Shown here: piece by piece, positions 13,001-22,600 of the stretch
Layout: every line of letters begins with the position of its first letter
Position numbering within the stretch: position 1 is the first letter of the stretch
NCBI RefSeq assembly: GCF_028858725.1
Contig: NC_084769.1
Coordinates: forward strand, 10,851,501-10,915,500
Reading direction: 5' to 3'
From: Colius striatus
Lineage: Eukaryota > Chordata > Aves > Coliiformes > Coliidae
DNA length: 64,000 bases
Notes under the pieces: generated by a model
Told to the model about the DNA's origin: nothing
Database searches by the model: none
Seen by the model: only the letters and a program-made list of their open reading frames with translations
Made by a program: the position numbers and the translations under genes

Positions 13001-13594
13001 AGGTTAGTATTGGGTTTTTCCCCTTCCATTTTGCAGGGGAGTTGGACTAGATGATCTCTAAAAGTCCCTTCCAACCCCTACCATTCTGTGATTCTCTTCA
13101 GCTTGTTGTTTTATGCCTTGTGTTTTTTTCTATAACTTGCAGCCATAGAGATCAAGAATATTCATAAAACAGTCTTTTGAGACTGTATGGCTTTGAAATG
13201 CTGCCTCTCCCCCATCATGCCACGGGGAACTTTCTGCTCTTTTCTTGGAATACCAGCAAGTTTTTCTCACTTATTCTCCTAACTGCTGTTAGTGAAGGAA
13301 TGTAGAGACTTATTTAATTATGAAGGGAGTAATGCTGTTATTTGATTGGTCTGAATCCCTAGCCTTGAAAGCTGGAATAAAACAGTGCAGAGTATTGCAA
13401 AGCCATTTTTGTGCTTTGGTGATTTTGTTTTGTGTTCTTTATCTTTTTCTCTTTAAATAGAAATCTTATAAGCTTTATGGTATTTTGTTTTTATTTCAGA
13501 CTTATGCTCCTGCTCATCTAGCCTGGTTGTAACCCTTTGGCTGTTGATGGCTAACTTAATTCCCCTGCTAACAGGATTATTTCTCTGCGCATAG
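894..13594 (+). CDS. LMLN: LMLN, leishmanolysin-like peptidase (invadolysin), 3' thirteen exons; 5' end outside window
   Basis: Family M8 zinc metalloprotease of the metzincin clan; invadolysin is linked in animals to cell migration, mitosis and lipid droplets (established knowledge). Coding exons seen: 894-1007, 3081-3259, 3832-3937, 4824-4918, 5734-5851, 6425-6532, 8072-8148, 8760-8870, 9597-9729, 10219-10378, 11127-11257, 11986-12196, 13500-13594. Together they are 1638 nt, 545 codons plus stop, with every junction in phase and no internal stop. The zinc motif HEIIH is at 3917-3931, followed after an intron by GFSAG. A third histidine sits in ELNHWEK (exon at 6425), and ALMEDTGW (exon at 8072) supplies the Met-turn. 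The C-terminus is Cys-rich and ends in a hydrophobic tail. The human protein is about 650 residues, so roughly 110 N-terminal residues (signal peptide, propeptide) lie upstream. One intron has a GC donor; the rest are GT-AG. The gene looks functional. Confidence 0.95.
1215..2335 (+). mobile_element. Probable solo LTR of an avian ERVL-type endogenous retrovirus, degraded
   Basis: A G+C-rich, CpG-poor block unlike its flanks, inside an LMLN intron. A TATA-like CTATTTAAGAAGG lies at about 1370. The 3' part has a layout I associate with long avian ERVL LTRs: a TTAAATTAAGTTT stretch near 2150, a GTGAGCC..CCCTGTCCTT segment near 2190-2210, then CCCCGTCCCTCCGGGAGGGGGAG near 2250-2272. There is no retroviral coding sequence. 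Orientation + is inferred from the TATA position. Both ends are approximate and no target-site duplication was verified. Confidence 0.45.
1613..1712 (+). repeat. Three degenerate copies of a short internal repeat within the probable LTR
   Basis: The phrase AGATGAG(A/G)A(C/T)(C/T)CC(C/T)ATGC recurs at about 1613, 1646 and 1685, each followed by AGAGG or AGGGG. This gives an imperfect spacing of about 33-39 bp, suggesting local tandem duplication. Confidence 0.4.
2555..2727 (+). repeat. 17-bp pyrimidine minisatellite, about 9-10 copies
   Basis: Near-perfect head-to-tail copies of CTCCTTCCTTCCCTCCT. The strand is pure C/T. Because 17 is not a multiple of 3, all reading frames run open through it and give spurious Arg/Glu/Gly-rich (minus) or Ser/Pro/Leu-rich (plus) reading frames. 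Confidence 0.92.
3081..3259 (+). CDS. LMLN: LMLN exon, start of catalytic domain; followed by a GC donor
   Basis: Reads QCRVCNE, then [26 protein letters not shown] and ends AEMD plus AG of the next codon. It is nearly identical to vertebrate LMLN. The acceptor is CCAAAG. The exon must end at 3259 for the next exon (g|CCA ATA GCT) to stay in frame, so the intron starts GCAAGT rather than GT. Confidence 0.9.
3832..3937 (+). CDS. LMLN: LMLN exon carrying the HEXXH zinc site
   Basis: Encodes [14 protein letters not shown] through VKHEIIHAL. The HEIIH codons at 3917-3931 supply two zinc-binding histidines and the catalytic glutamate. Acceptor TTCCAG, donor GTAAGG at 3938. The intron splits the extended HEXXHxxGF motif directly after HAL. 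Confidence 0.95.
3966..4622 (-). mobile_element. CR1 LINE 3' fragment, 5'-truncated, minus orientation
   Basis: The start (TTTCATAGAATTATATGG) is a degraded CR1 3' end read in reverse. The rest carries the CR1 ORF2 C-terminal signature on the minus strand ([31 protein letters not shown]) with disabling changes. It fills most of the 886-bp LMLN intron that splits the zinc motif. Confidence 0.85.
4824..4918 (+). CDS. LMLN: LMLN exon, downstream half of the zinc-site helix/loop
   Basis: Reads [18 protein letters not shown] and ends PPFNE plus AG. It continues the active-site motif from the previous exon. Acceptor TTGAAG, donor GTATTT at 4919 (a weak donor). Confidence 0.92.
4919..5733 (+). other. 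LMLN intron, nothing recognised
   Basis: A+T-rich intron sequence with no repeat or RNA gene I can support. Confidence 0.5.
5734..5851 (+). CDS. LMLN: LMLN exon, catalytic domain
   Basis: Reads [16 protein letters not shown] through [10 protein letters not shown]. Acceptor TTACAG, donor GTAAGT at 5852. Matches vertebrate LMLN with conservative changes. Confidence 0.92.
5921..5994 (+). mobile_element. CR1 3'-end fragment, plus orientation
   Basis: Reads GGGCTGGGATAAAGGCTGG, ACTCAATGATCTTAAAGG, TCTCTTCCAGC, then GATTCTATGAA. This is the terminal ~70 bp of CR1, of the same subtype as the piece at 51047. Confidence 0.75.
6425..6532 (+). CDS. LMLN: LMLN exon with third zinc-ligand histidine
   Basis: Encodes [18 protein letters not shown], then [16 protein letters not shown]. 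The H of NHWEK is the distal zinc ligand in M8 peptidases (established for the family). Acceptor TTTTAG, donor GTTAGT at 6533. Confidence 0.93.
6533..8071 (+). other. LMLN intron, nothing recognised
   Basis: 1.5 kb of intron without identifiable repeats or conserved elements. Confidence 0.5.
8072..8148 (+). CDS. LMLN: LMLN exon with Met-turn
   Basis: Encodes [19 protein letters not shown], then ALMEDTG. The methionine in ALMED is the expected metzincin Met-turn. Acceptor TTTCAG, donor GTAAGA at 8149; the glycine codon is split. Confidence 0.93.
8760..8870 (+). CDS. LMLN: LMLN exon, post-Met-turn region
   Basis: Encodes [15 protein letters not shown], then [17 protein letters not shown]. Acceptor TTACAG, donor GTAAGA at 8871; phase 2 at the donor. 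Confidence 0.93.
9597..9729 (+). CDS. LMLN: LMLN exon, cysteine-rich region
   Basis: Encodes [20 protein letters not shown] through LPQEYQ. A long pyrimidine tract (about 9571-9592) precedes the acceptor TTGAG at 9596. Donor GTACAA at 9730. Confidence 0.93.
10219..10378 (+). CDS. LMLN: LMLN exon, highly conserved C-terminal domain
   Basis: Encodes [18 protein letters not shown], then [15 protein letters not shown] through RIIENQP. Acceptor TTGCAG, donor GTCAGT at 10379. The match to vertebrate LMLN is almost exact. Confidence 0.95.
10901..10940 (+). repeat. Imperfect ACAA/CAAAC simple repeat
   Basis: Several CAAA-type tetramers in a row in the LMLN intron between exons at 10219 and 11127. 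Confidence 0.7.
11127..11257 (+). CDS. LMLN: LMLN exon, C-terminal domain
   Basis: Encodes [15 protein letters not shown] through [10 protein letters not shown]. Acceptor CTTAG, donor GTAAGT at 11258. Confidence 0.93.
11986..12196 (+). CDS. LMLN: LMLN exon, EGF-like/cysteine-rich C-terminal segment
   Basis: Encodes [18 protein letters not shown] through NFTRAAPI. Many cysteines are evenly spaced ([23 protein letters not shown]). NFT is a possible N-glycosylation site. Acceptor TGAAG, donor GTAGGT at 12197. Reading through the donor would stay open for 15 codons and stop at 12241. Confidence 0.92.
12409..12466 (-). mobile_element. CR1 3'-end fragment, minus orientation
   Basis: AATCATAGAAGCATAGAATGG followed by AGGGACCTTTAGAGATCATCT is the reverse of the CR1 3' terminus. 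Only about 60 bp remain. Confidence 0.8.
13034..13095 (+). mobile_element. CR1 3'-end fragment, plus orientation
   Basis: GGAGTTGGACTAGATGATCT, then CCCTTCCAACCCCTACC and ATTCTGTGATTCT; the canonical CR1 3' end with its ATTCTGTG terminal repeat. It lies 0.6 kb from the minus-oriented piece at 12409, in the same LMLN intron. Confidence 0.85.
13377..13382 (+). terminator. Possible intronic polyadenylation hexamer in the last LMLN intron
   Basis: AATAAA 118 bp before the terminal coding exon. If used, it would yield a protein lacking the hydrophobic tail, since reading through from exon 11986-12196 stops at 12241. There is no direct support for use. Confidence 0.2.
13500..13594 (+). CDS. LMLN: LMLN terminal coding exon, hydrophobic C-terminal tail
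   Basis: Thirty residues then TAG at 13592-13594: DLCSCSSS followed by about 22 mostly hydrophobic residues (LVVTLWLL... through LFLCA). A small-residue patch followed by a hydrophobic tail fits a GPI-attachment signal or a tail-type membrane segment. The family is described as membrane associated; the mode of attachment here is inference. Acceptor TTTCAG. Confidence 0.92.
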
Positions 13595-16500
13595 AGTAAA
13601 GCACGGAGCAAGAAGATGTTCCAAGATGATACACCATCATGTTGCACTCCTTACTGTGGAGCACAGAGTTTTTTGTCTCTGCAGACAACTGTCTTCTGCT
13701 GAACCTCATCTCTCCTGGCAAGTATTGGTGCAGGTGGTAGTCAGGGAGGCACTGACAAATTAGCTAGAGCGTGAGAGGAGGAACATTTACCTTGTAGTCT
13801 CAGTAAGTGCCAGTATCTGCCTGAATTGCAACCTTTGATTTGGCACAGTAAGGAGATCAACTATGCCAGCTGTGTTAGACTACCTGGCAACTCGGGCAAG
13901 ATTTGAAATGAGAACTCTTCTGTAATAGAACTGAGAGCTGTTTTGTTGTTGTTGTTGTCCTCTGTGTGACTGGTAGCAAAGCATCCTCAAACTGCAAATA
14001 TACCTCAGTGGTTTGGTCAAAAGCCATGTACAAATCAGTTGTCAATGCTAATAACCCAGGCCTAAACAAGTGTGGCAATTCTTTTCTTTCTTTTGTCAAT
14101 TCTTACACTTTATGAGGGAAGAAATAATTTAATGGGTTAGACCAGCTGTTGGCAATTGCCTCCAACTGCATTCTGCAGCTTTGGGGCTTCTGAGAATTCA
14201 CACTAGTTTGCAGTGGAGCAAATAATTCTTGGGCTTCACTTAAACCTTCCTACATGCACAAAGGGGAATTTCAGACTGGTAACTAAGACAACTGTCAGAA
14301 GTCCCGTTCTCATTTAGTGTGTTCTGCTGTGACATTTAATACATCAAATGTTTGAATATTCTCAGAGTAATTTGCTAGGCAGATGCATCCAGGCTGTGAA
14401 ATTGTGATAGGATTTCTGGTTCTTTTTAATTTTGTTAGTTTCTTTCTTAAGTAATGGCATTCTAGATATTTATTTTCATATTATGAACATAAATGCAGCT
14501 GCTCTCACTTTTTGATGAAGGCCAAATCAGTAGCCATGGCAGCTATAATCTTATAGGACCATGTTGATTCTCTAGACCAAAAACTATCAAGCATGAAAAG
14601 AAAAGGTCAATACATCTTCTTTGGTTTTTTTTCCTTTTTCTTGGATAGAAATATTAAAATAATTCATAGTATTTTTCTAATGCATTAAGAATCACACATT
14701 TTGAACCACATGAGGGCAAAGCTTGGTACAAAATTAATCACTTGATGGACAAAGAGAAAGGAAATGAGCAAAGTCTGTCCAGTTGAGGACAGCTGCTCCG
14801 TAGGATGCCTGTAAGGATGTTTTTATTTGTTTCTCACACTATAATGTGTTACAAATAATCTAGTTGAGATTCAAATGAACTCTTATATGGTCCCCAATCC
14901 ATTGTCTGTCTTGTTAGGATAGTTTTAATTCTTTGGAAAAGTGTTAAATGTGAGTGAGCAGATATGCCCAGTGCCCTAAAAATGCAAATAGAGGGAGAAA
15001 CATTATGTTTCTTCTTTAAAGTGCTGCAGTGTTTGAATTGTCAGTGACTAATCCCTTTCTCCAATGAAAGGTAGGGGATGGAAGGGATAGGGAGTAAAAG
15101 ATACTTTGTGATAACTAAACTTGTTTAGTAATAGGACTTCCATTGTAATTGTAAGAAAATCTTTGTGCCTACTGGACTTGGCTTTAGTTTATTTAAGAAA
15201 CTCCTCTGACACTGCTGAGGTGAGTGAGCTGCAACAGAAAACTCTCTGAAGGCACCACAGTTGTGAGAGTACCTTGCACTGGGCTAGTTCCCCTTCCTAA
15301 CAGCAGGTGAAGTTTGCTTTGTCTTCTACAGGGCCTAGACTAGCCTTAAATTGGTGTTTTGGAGAAGCAATACAAATTAGGAATCAAAATGCTTTAAATG
15401 GGTGCAAATTCAGATGAAGAAATACTCAGATGAACGAGTGAACGCTGGTTATTTTAATATATGCACAATCTACAGTCGGTGTGAGTGGATTCCTTGAAGA
15501 CACTAAGGTTTGAGAATATATCCTGGGTCCCAGAGGTTGATATTGTATTTTTTTGTCTGTTGTGCAATAATGGTATCACTCAACAACAATGCTTTTGATA
15601 CTTGAAAAGAAAATATGGGTTATTTTTTCTTACTGTGAACTACTTGCACTGTCTGAACTTTCTGGTTGACTTTATAGCTGTTGAACTTTTTTACTGGTGT
15701 TAATTTATTGTGCTTGGTATTTGATATGCTGGTCTCCTGTCTGTGTGTGACACTGGTCATATTTAAGTCAGTATTTTTACCTGCTACACAGTTGTTTTGT
15801 CTCGAGGGCTTTTCTTCTTTGACTCTCTCTTCCTGAGAATTAACTGAAAGGTGACTTGAAAAGTCAATGCTTATCTACACTTCTGAATTGTATGCATTAA
15901 TTAAAGAAAGAGGCTGTAGCACTTTGTACCTGCAGGGAAAAATCTATCTGCCTGTGGGAGCTCTTGTGGTCAGCTTCACTAGTACCTGCTGAGTAGCTGC
16001 ATTGGTGAATCCAGTGAAGTAAAACTATTGCTGCCTTAATAATCTGAGACTTCAGTCATCATTTCTTTGACGGGCAGCCCTTCAGCTGGCTGTGAGCTGC
16101 AGAACTGGCTGGGACTTTGGGGAGTCAGAGGTAGGAGAAGGTACTTTAGTGGGCAAAATTCAATATGTTGCATCCTGTTAGTGTGTTCTTAGCTGTAGCT
16201 GGGTTGGAACTGCCATGAAATGTGTCAAATTCAATTTAACGTGAGAATAGTGACTATCAAAAAGAGGATTTGAGTAAAACTGACTACCTCAGTTCTATCT
16301 GTCTTTAAGCTTCAAGCCTGCTGTGAACTTTCATATCTTAAGATGACTTTAAGTAAAAGCATGTCTCAGGTTTTTAAGAGCAAAATAAATACAGTACAAA
16401 GCAGTAGAACACAGCTAAAATTGTGGCTTGAAGCCATCAGTTATGTAGTCTGAAGTGTAGTTTCCCCTGTGGAAGTCAATATTGCAGACACACACTTGAG

Positions 16501-17625
16501 GTGTCCTGAGCATATTGTGGCGAGTCCATCCCACTGCACCTCTCACATGGGAAAACTTGGAAATACAGCCCAAAGGAGCCTTTGTTTTCAGCAGAGTAGC
16601 TGGGGTAGCAGGAGCCCTGGCAGTAGTACTAAAGTGACAAAGGAGTCTGCTTGTCTGCAGCACAGACATTTCCAGTATGTAGCATCCACAGGTTTAATTT
16701 TTCAAAAGCCTTCCATGTTTGCCTCCAGAACTGAGTTGGATCTCTTGGGTTTTTTTACCCCAGCAGTTCAAATCTGTACTATTTCAATCAGAAGTTGAGA
16801 TGAGTCCTACTTCAGGAAGGCATTTTGCTAGTGTTTCAAACAATTCCAGGGAGAAAGGACAGCTTTTGCCTGGAGTATGCAGCGAGGAAAATGACACTGA
16901 AAAGCAAATAACTGAGTGTCTTTGAAATAAGCCGAGGGCTTGGGAGGCTGTTCACAACCTGAGGCATAGGTTAATTACTGAGAGAGAATTTTGACCCCCA
17001 TTAATTGCCTGTCAGTCCAATGCAGCTTACTCTGCTGAGCACTAGTAAATTGAGAAGGCTGACATCACTTAAGAGCAGACATGTCCACAGTCCCTTACAA
17101 GGGCCTGTTCTCTTGAAATCTTCCCATCTTGCAGATCTTTCTGATTGAACATATGTCAGTAGAGAGGGAGGCATCTCTCCATCCTTCCCTGTGTTTCCTA
17201 GGAGTGGCTTTCAGCCAGCTGAGCAGGTCAAGGTCTTTCACCTGCAAGACTGAACCACCAGCTTCTGCTTGGCCAAAAGTGTAGGCACGTGCTTGCATCT
17301 GTTGCTCCTCAGGTTCTGGCTCTGCAATGGCATCTTACACTAGCAGACTTCCACAATGCAAACGTTGCCTTTCTCATGTGAATCTTACCTTGGAGATAAA
17401 AACTGTTTTGGGAGAACTGGCTGACCTTGAACGTTGTGTTTCCTATTTTGGTGCAGAATGTAAATAGAGAACAAAGTATTTTACATAGATTTTGACTGGA
17501 CTGAGATATAAGGGCTAATTTTTGTTATTTATGGATTACAAATTTCCTTATTTTGCTGTTTAAAAGAGGTACGTCCTACTAAAGAGAAATTGTTCATCAA
17601 TAAAATGTCTGTAGAAAACTGACTC
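13595..17625 (+). other. LMLN: Probable LMLN 3'UTR
   Basis: About 4 kb of A+T-rich sequence after the LMLN stop with no recognisable gene or repeat. AATAAA hexamers lie at 16384-16389 and 17599-17604, the second followed by a pyrimidine/T-rich stretch. LMLN has a long 3'UTR in other vertebrates as I recall. The exact end is inferred; RNA data would be needed. Confidence 0.45.
17599..17604 (+). terminator. Candidate LMLN polyadenylation signal
   Basis: Canonical AATAAA on the + strand, followed within 40 bases by CTTCTTGTCC and TTTTCTTTG, a plausible U-rich downstream element. An earlier AATAAA at 16384 is an alternative. Confidence 0.4.
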
Positions 17626-17751
17626 TTCTTGTCCTTTTCTTTGACAATTTGCATTAACATTACAAACACAGTAAGGGCCTCCATTCCAACAGTCATTCAT
17701 TTTGTGAGAAGTTTGAAAAATGAAACTACATCACGTCTGCATATCAGTCCC

Positions 17752-17757
17752 TTTATT
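17752..17757 (-). terminator. Candidate polyadenylation signal of the GPD1-family gene
   Basis: TTTATT on + reads AATAAA on -. It lies about 1.8 kb beyond the stop codon of the minus-strand gene and 150 bp from the LMLN candidate signal on the other strand. I saw no other canonical hexamer for this strand between it and the stop codon. Confidence 0.35.
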
Positions 17758-19573
17758 AAACTCTCATTTGATACACTTAGAATGTAAAATACTCAATGTT
17801 GTTATTGGCTTATGTGTGACTGATCAGAAGTTCAGTAAGGAGGTTCCTGAATCCTCTATCTCATCCTTCTGTATTTGGTACTTAAAAATGATGCAATATT
17901 TTGGTCTTTTTCCATTTGCAATGGTAGATTCTAATGCCCTGTTTTGAGTCAAGGATTTGGTTAGCTGAGAGACTGAGACTTTTACAGTATAGTTATAATT
18001 CCAATACATTTTTGTATATATATTACTCTGATAAATGTGAAAGACAATGTTCCTCTAAAATGTAGAGTAGAGATAACTTTATAATCTTTTTTTTTTCCCT
18101 TTCCCTAAGCAATATGTCAGTGACTACAGAGAGAGATTAAAAAAACCCACTTCCCTTCCTCCCTGCTATTATGGAAAATCGGATAAAGCAAAGCAAAAGT
18201 AGGTTACTCTTCCTTTTTGTTTGCTTTGTCTCAAAATAGGAGTTTTTCAGAAGGGTATTAAAGCTTATAAAATGTGCCACTGCTCATCTCAGAGATGGCT
18301 TTAACTCTGAAAAAACATCAGGTAGGTAAAGTTCCCCAAATACAGACAGAAGGTTTAAAAACTCTTTATGTTTCTGAAGTTGATGCCACTGGTACCAAAG
18401 TTAAAAAACCAAAACCCCCCAACTGGTGTGTGAACCAGTTTGTGTTTAATATTCACAAGTAAATGGAGCAGTCTCTCTTTTGGAGTGTAAGATGTGGTGC
18501 TTAATCTACAGCAGGATCAGGGCCTTAGTCTGAAGAGAGGTGGGAGCTGCAGTGGGCTCATTCCAGTGGCATTTCCCTGGGGAGTTAAAATGCAGCCCCG
18601 TTGCAAATGCAGTTGTAGGGGATTGTTGTGCATCTGCAGCCGTCACTTTCATGGCTGAAAAGTATCACTGAGGGGTTGCCACTGTTACTTGTGAGGTCCT
18701 TAAAACACCAGCAATGCACAAGTTGTGTGCTGGGTTGTGCCCACACCCTCCTGTCTCTCTAGGCTAGGAGCAATTAATGGCTGAGACTTGCTAAGAAATC
18801 CTTACCTTAATACAAATATATTTGGCTGTTTTTTCCCCCCTGTATTTCAACAGAGTGCAGCAAGTTTAATGAAGGTCAGACTATTGCTGAGGATTCCTTG
18901 TGTCCTGAATTCAAAACAAACAACCCACTCCCCTCCCCAAACCTCTCTTTCTCCTTTTCCCTGCCTCTTAAACTGTGTTATTTATCCAACTACTGAACAT
19001 TCTTGTGTGTCTCAGCACAGGAACACTTATTTTCCCAAAAAGGCTTATGCTGGAAAATGAAATCAAGGAAGGACTAAATGTCCCAAAACACAAACTGTTA
19101 TTTGTGTTTGAGGGGAATTGCTGGAACCCAACCTTTGCCCACATGATTGCACCTTACTCTCAGACCTTTTTTAACTACAATTTCGCTGTTTGGATGAAGT
19201 CTTAAGACATTTTTATGCCTCTTGTGCTGTTCTATAAGTAATACTAGGCAAAATGTTAAAGTTCATGGGAGTTAGATTGCTGTGGAAATGACGAGGGGAA
19301 CAGTTTTCAATCAAGACAAAGTAATTCCAAGGCAATGCCCACAGTACTAACTCAAATCAAATACACTAAATTTTACATTCATTCCCTGTTCCTTGGGTGT
19401 AATGTTGAAATGAAAGGCAGATTTCTCACCCCCAGAACGAGGATACTGAAATACATTCTTTGTTGTTTTTACAGCAACCCTTGTCACACGACCTGCTTCT
19501 CTGCTTCATTTGCTGTGGAGCTGAGAGGAGTCCTGGGACGAGGAGGATGCAGCCAGGTGAGGAGAGGAGCTCT
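17758..19573 (-). other. GPD1L2: Probable 3'UTR of GPD1L2
   Basis: Non-coding sequence between the minus-strand stop codon at 19574 and a candidate AATAAA at 17752. No repeats or genes were recognised. The extent is inferred. Confidence 0.4.
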
Positions 19574-19670
19574 CTAAAGGTGCTCTGGGTGGTTCTGCAG
19601 GCACATGATGAAATCCTGAATTGACTGCCCCTCGTAGCAGATCTTGTAGATGGTTGTAAATAAAGGAAAC
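19574..19670 (-). CDS. GPD1L2: GPD1L2 exon 8 with stop codon
   Basis: Encodes [31 protein letters not shown] and TAG at 19576-19574. Acceptor TTTTAG. The hydrophobic C-terminal helix matches the family end exactly, so the protein is full length. Confidence 0.94.
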
Positions 19671-22600
19671 CTAAAAGAAGCATGTAGCAATGAAAATAGT
19701 TTTTAAAGTTTATATAAACGTTTCCATTCCTTTTATAATGGGAAAAAAACACCCAAAACTTGCCTTTTAATGTAACCAAAAAAAAAGAGAAAGTGGAAAA
19801 TTTTTCTCTCTCTTTACAACATAATTTTTAATCCAGGGTTGCCTTTACTGGAGGACTGCACAGAGCAATTAAGAGGAGCTGGAGGCAATTCTTGGGGGTG
19901 AGAAGAGCTGTTGTTTTGGAGACAAAATTACCATCTAGTATTTCCTATTTACAAAAAGGTCTTGAATTGCATATCCTTTTCTGCCTGTGTGCAAAAGGCA
20001 GACCATTCATTACTGATAGCTAAAAGACTGAGAAGACTGACAATTTCTAATGACTTTCTTTTCCTGGCTTAAAGGGTTCCTTCCCTCTTGCAAGTTGTCT
20101 TACTCAGTATGTGGTAAAAAATGAGTGCACTGAACAGCTTGGAGCTGTGCATGTAACTCAGGGCACTTCTAGGATCCTTGTTAGATCAAGTTTTGATTTA
20201 AAGTTCTCATCCTGTCAAAATAGGCTTTTCTCTCCTAGTTTTGAAAGATTAATGCCATTCCAATCTTCTGTAGCTGTTACAATTCTAATAGATTGTGGGG
20301 GTTTTTTTCAAGTATTGTGGCCACTAAGTACTGAAAAGCTTTCAACTGATAACCTTACATCATCCTAAATGAGAAGCACTTCTTTATCTCAGCATTAGTT
20401 GTAGCACTAAAGCATTTGACATCAGCACATATTACCTATTCAATGCATATAACAACTTCTGGTTAGGAGTATGCTTCTGAGTTTTAGACTGAGGTAACCT
20501 AGTTAAGGTTTGCACTGTGAGCAGTACTGCTGCAAGCTGGCACAGTGATATCCCTTGACTGCAGATCATGTTTGCAAGCTGTGGCTCTGCCTATGGCCTT
20601 CAGTCTTCTTTAGGGGGATAGGGATGTCTGGTTAGCTCCCCTGTATTATTATTTCTATTTCCTATATGCCTGTCTTCACAGAATCACAGCATCTCAAGGG
20701 CTGGAAGGGACCCTGAAAGATCATCCAGTCCAACTCTGCTGCCAGAACAGGACCGACCTAGAGTAAGTCACACAGGAACTCATCCAGGTGGGTTATGAAT
20801 GTCTCCTGAGAAGGAGACTCAACACCACATCTGGGCAATGTTGCTTCTAACACTGTCCAGCCTTCATTCCTCTGTACTGGCCATGGCAAGAAGGAGTCAG
20901 GCTAAGCTGAGCTCTGAGGGTGCCCCAAGGTAGAAGGCAGAAATGAACAAGATGACCAAACACGGGTACTGTTAAAGACATTATGGATCTCATAATTTGT
21001 TGTTGACTCAGTTTTTTTTCAATCAAAACACTTACTTCTCAAGCATGTTTTTCTGCTTCAGAATCTTGTAGACTTCAGCTGAGGTCTGAGGACCTTGCAG
21101 CTTTTGTCCATTCAGCATCTCGTTTTCCAGTTCCGCAATGGACTAGAAGAGAGGAGACTGATTACTTGGATCAGAGGGGCTATTGCTGCGATACCAGCAG
21201 TTACCAAGAAGGTAAACACTTAACAATGCCTCTGTAAAACACAGAAGGAGCTCTTTGTGTGTTAGTGTAAAATACTTCCAAATCCTCCTTACTTTTCCCG
21301 TGCGAGCAAAGGCTTCTGCTACTTTCCTGTTGCGTCCCCCGTAGCAGGTGGTGATCAGATCAGCGACCCCGCAGCTCTCCAGGAAGGTGGCTATTGCCAC
21401 TGGACCCCTGCAGAACATCTTGGCAAAGGCCACCATTTCCATCAGCCCCAAACGTATCACTGCTGCCTTGGTGTTGTCCCCAAAGTCCAGCCCGTCGCAG
21501 AACCCGGCACCCACAGCCACAATGTTCTGCAAACAAGGGTGGGGACCAAATACAGAGGAAGAGAAGGAAGAGCCAGGTGAGAGGTGCTCTGAGCTGCCAG
21601 AAACCCCCACATCTGCCTTCACCTGAACGAGGCTCAGTTTCCAACGGCCCTCACAGAGAAGGTGGGCAGTTAGATACTGTTGGACAAAAGCATGTGGACT
21701 ACTAGAAGACTTAAGTGTCTCTTGTTATTCCCATGGGCAAAAATCAGAGCAGTTTGTTCAATACACTGATCCTGCAGTCACGTGGCACAGGCGCAATTAG
21801 TGCTTTGCTTTTCTGCTAGTTCCAAGTGGGGACTCACTGGCCTTCCTGCTTGATCTATTTAAAACATCCCACATGGAGTCAGTCTAAATTTTAAGGCAAT
21901 AGCTTCTCTGTACAGATGGCTGCAGCAGATCAAATTGTGGGTTTTGCCTGAATAAATGGTCAGTAGAATTGCCTTTTTCTATAGGTAAAACCAAATCTCT
22001 TGGGATCCTAAACATCTTCCCAACTCTTCACCATTGTCCTGCACACCTCCCTCCCCCACCTCCCAATTCCCAGCCCCTAAAAATGTCCCTAAATAAGTGT
22101 AGTTGACTGTGTATGAGTAATATGTCACCTAGTACTGCCATTTAAGTGTTTGCTCCAGGCATTCACAGGCCATAGTGCAGATTTTTTCCCTTTTTTAGCA
22201 GAGGCAATGCCAAAGCCATGATTTCAAGAACAGCAAAGTTTTCCCAGGAAGCAGAAAGAACCTCTCTCCCTTCTGTGCCTGCCCCCCATTCCAGCCTGTG
22301 TCTAAAAGCAAAATCTGGGGGTATTTTATTTTGTACGTAGGGAAACTTCTCCTTCTGTACGTAAGGTTAAACAGGACCAACTCTTTCCTAGCCAGTCATC
22401 CCCCTCCTCCAGTGAAAGATTAATTATTGAAGTACAAATGACTGAATGGATACAAAAAGTACAAAAGGTCACAGGCTGGAGTTGCTTTCAGCATATTTAA
22501 AAGCAAACTCCAAATCTCACTCAAGTGCCACCTCATTGGAAACTGGGTGATGCTGGCACCATTTCTGCTCCAGCCTGGGATCTTGAAGTGGGCATCACTG

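Noticed and set aside
21143-21622. 159-codon continuous minus-strand frame taken as a single exon
   Set aside because: Only 21293-21526 is exon; the ends continue into intron past clear AG acceptor and GT donor sites that keep the GPD1 frame.
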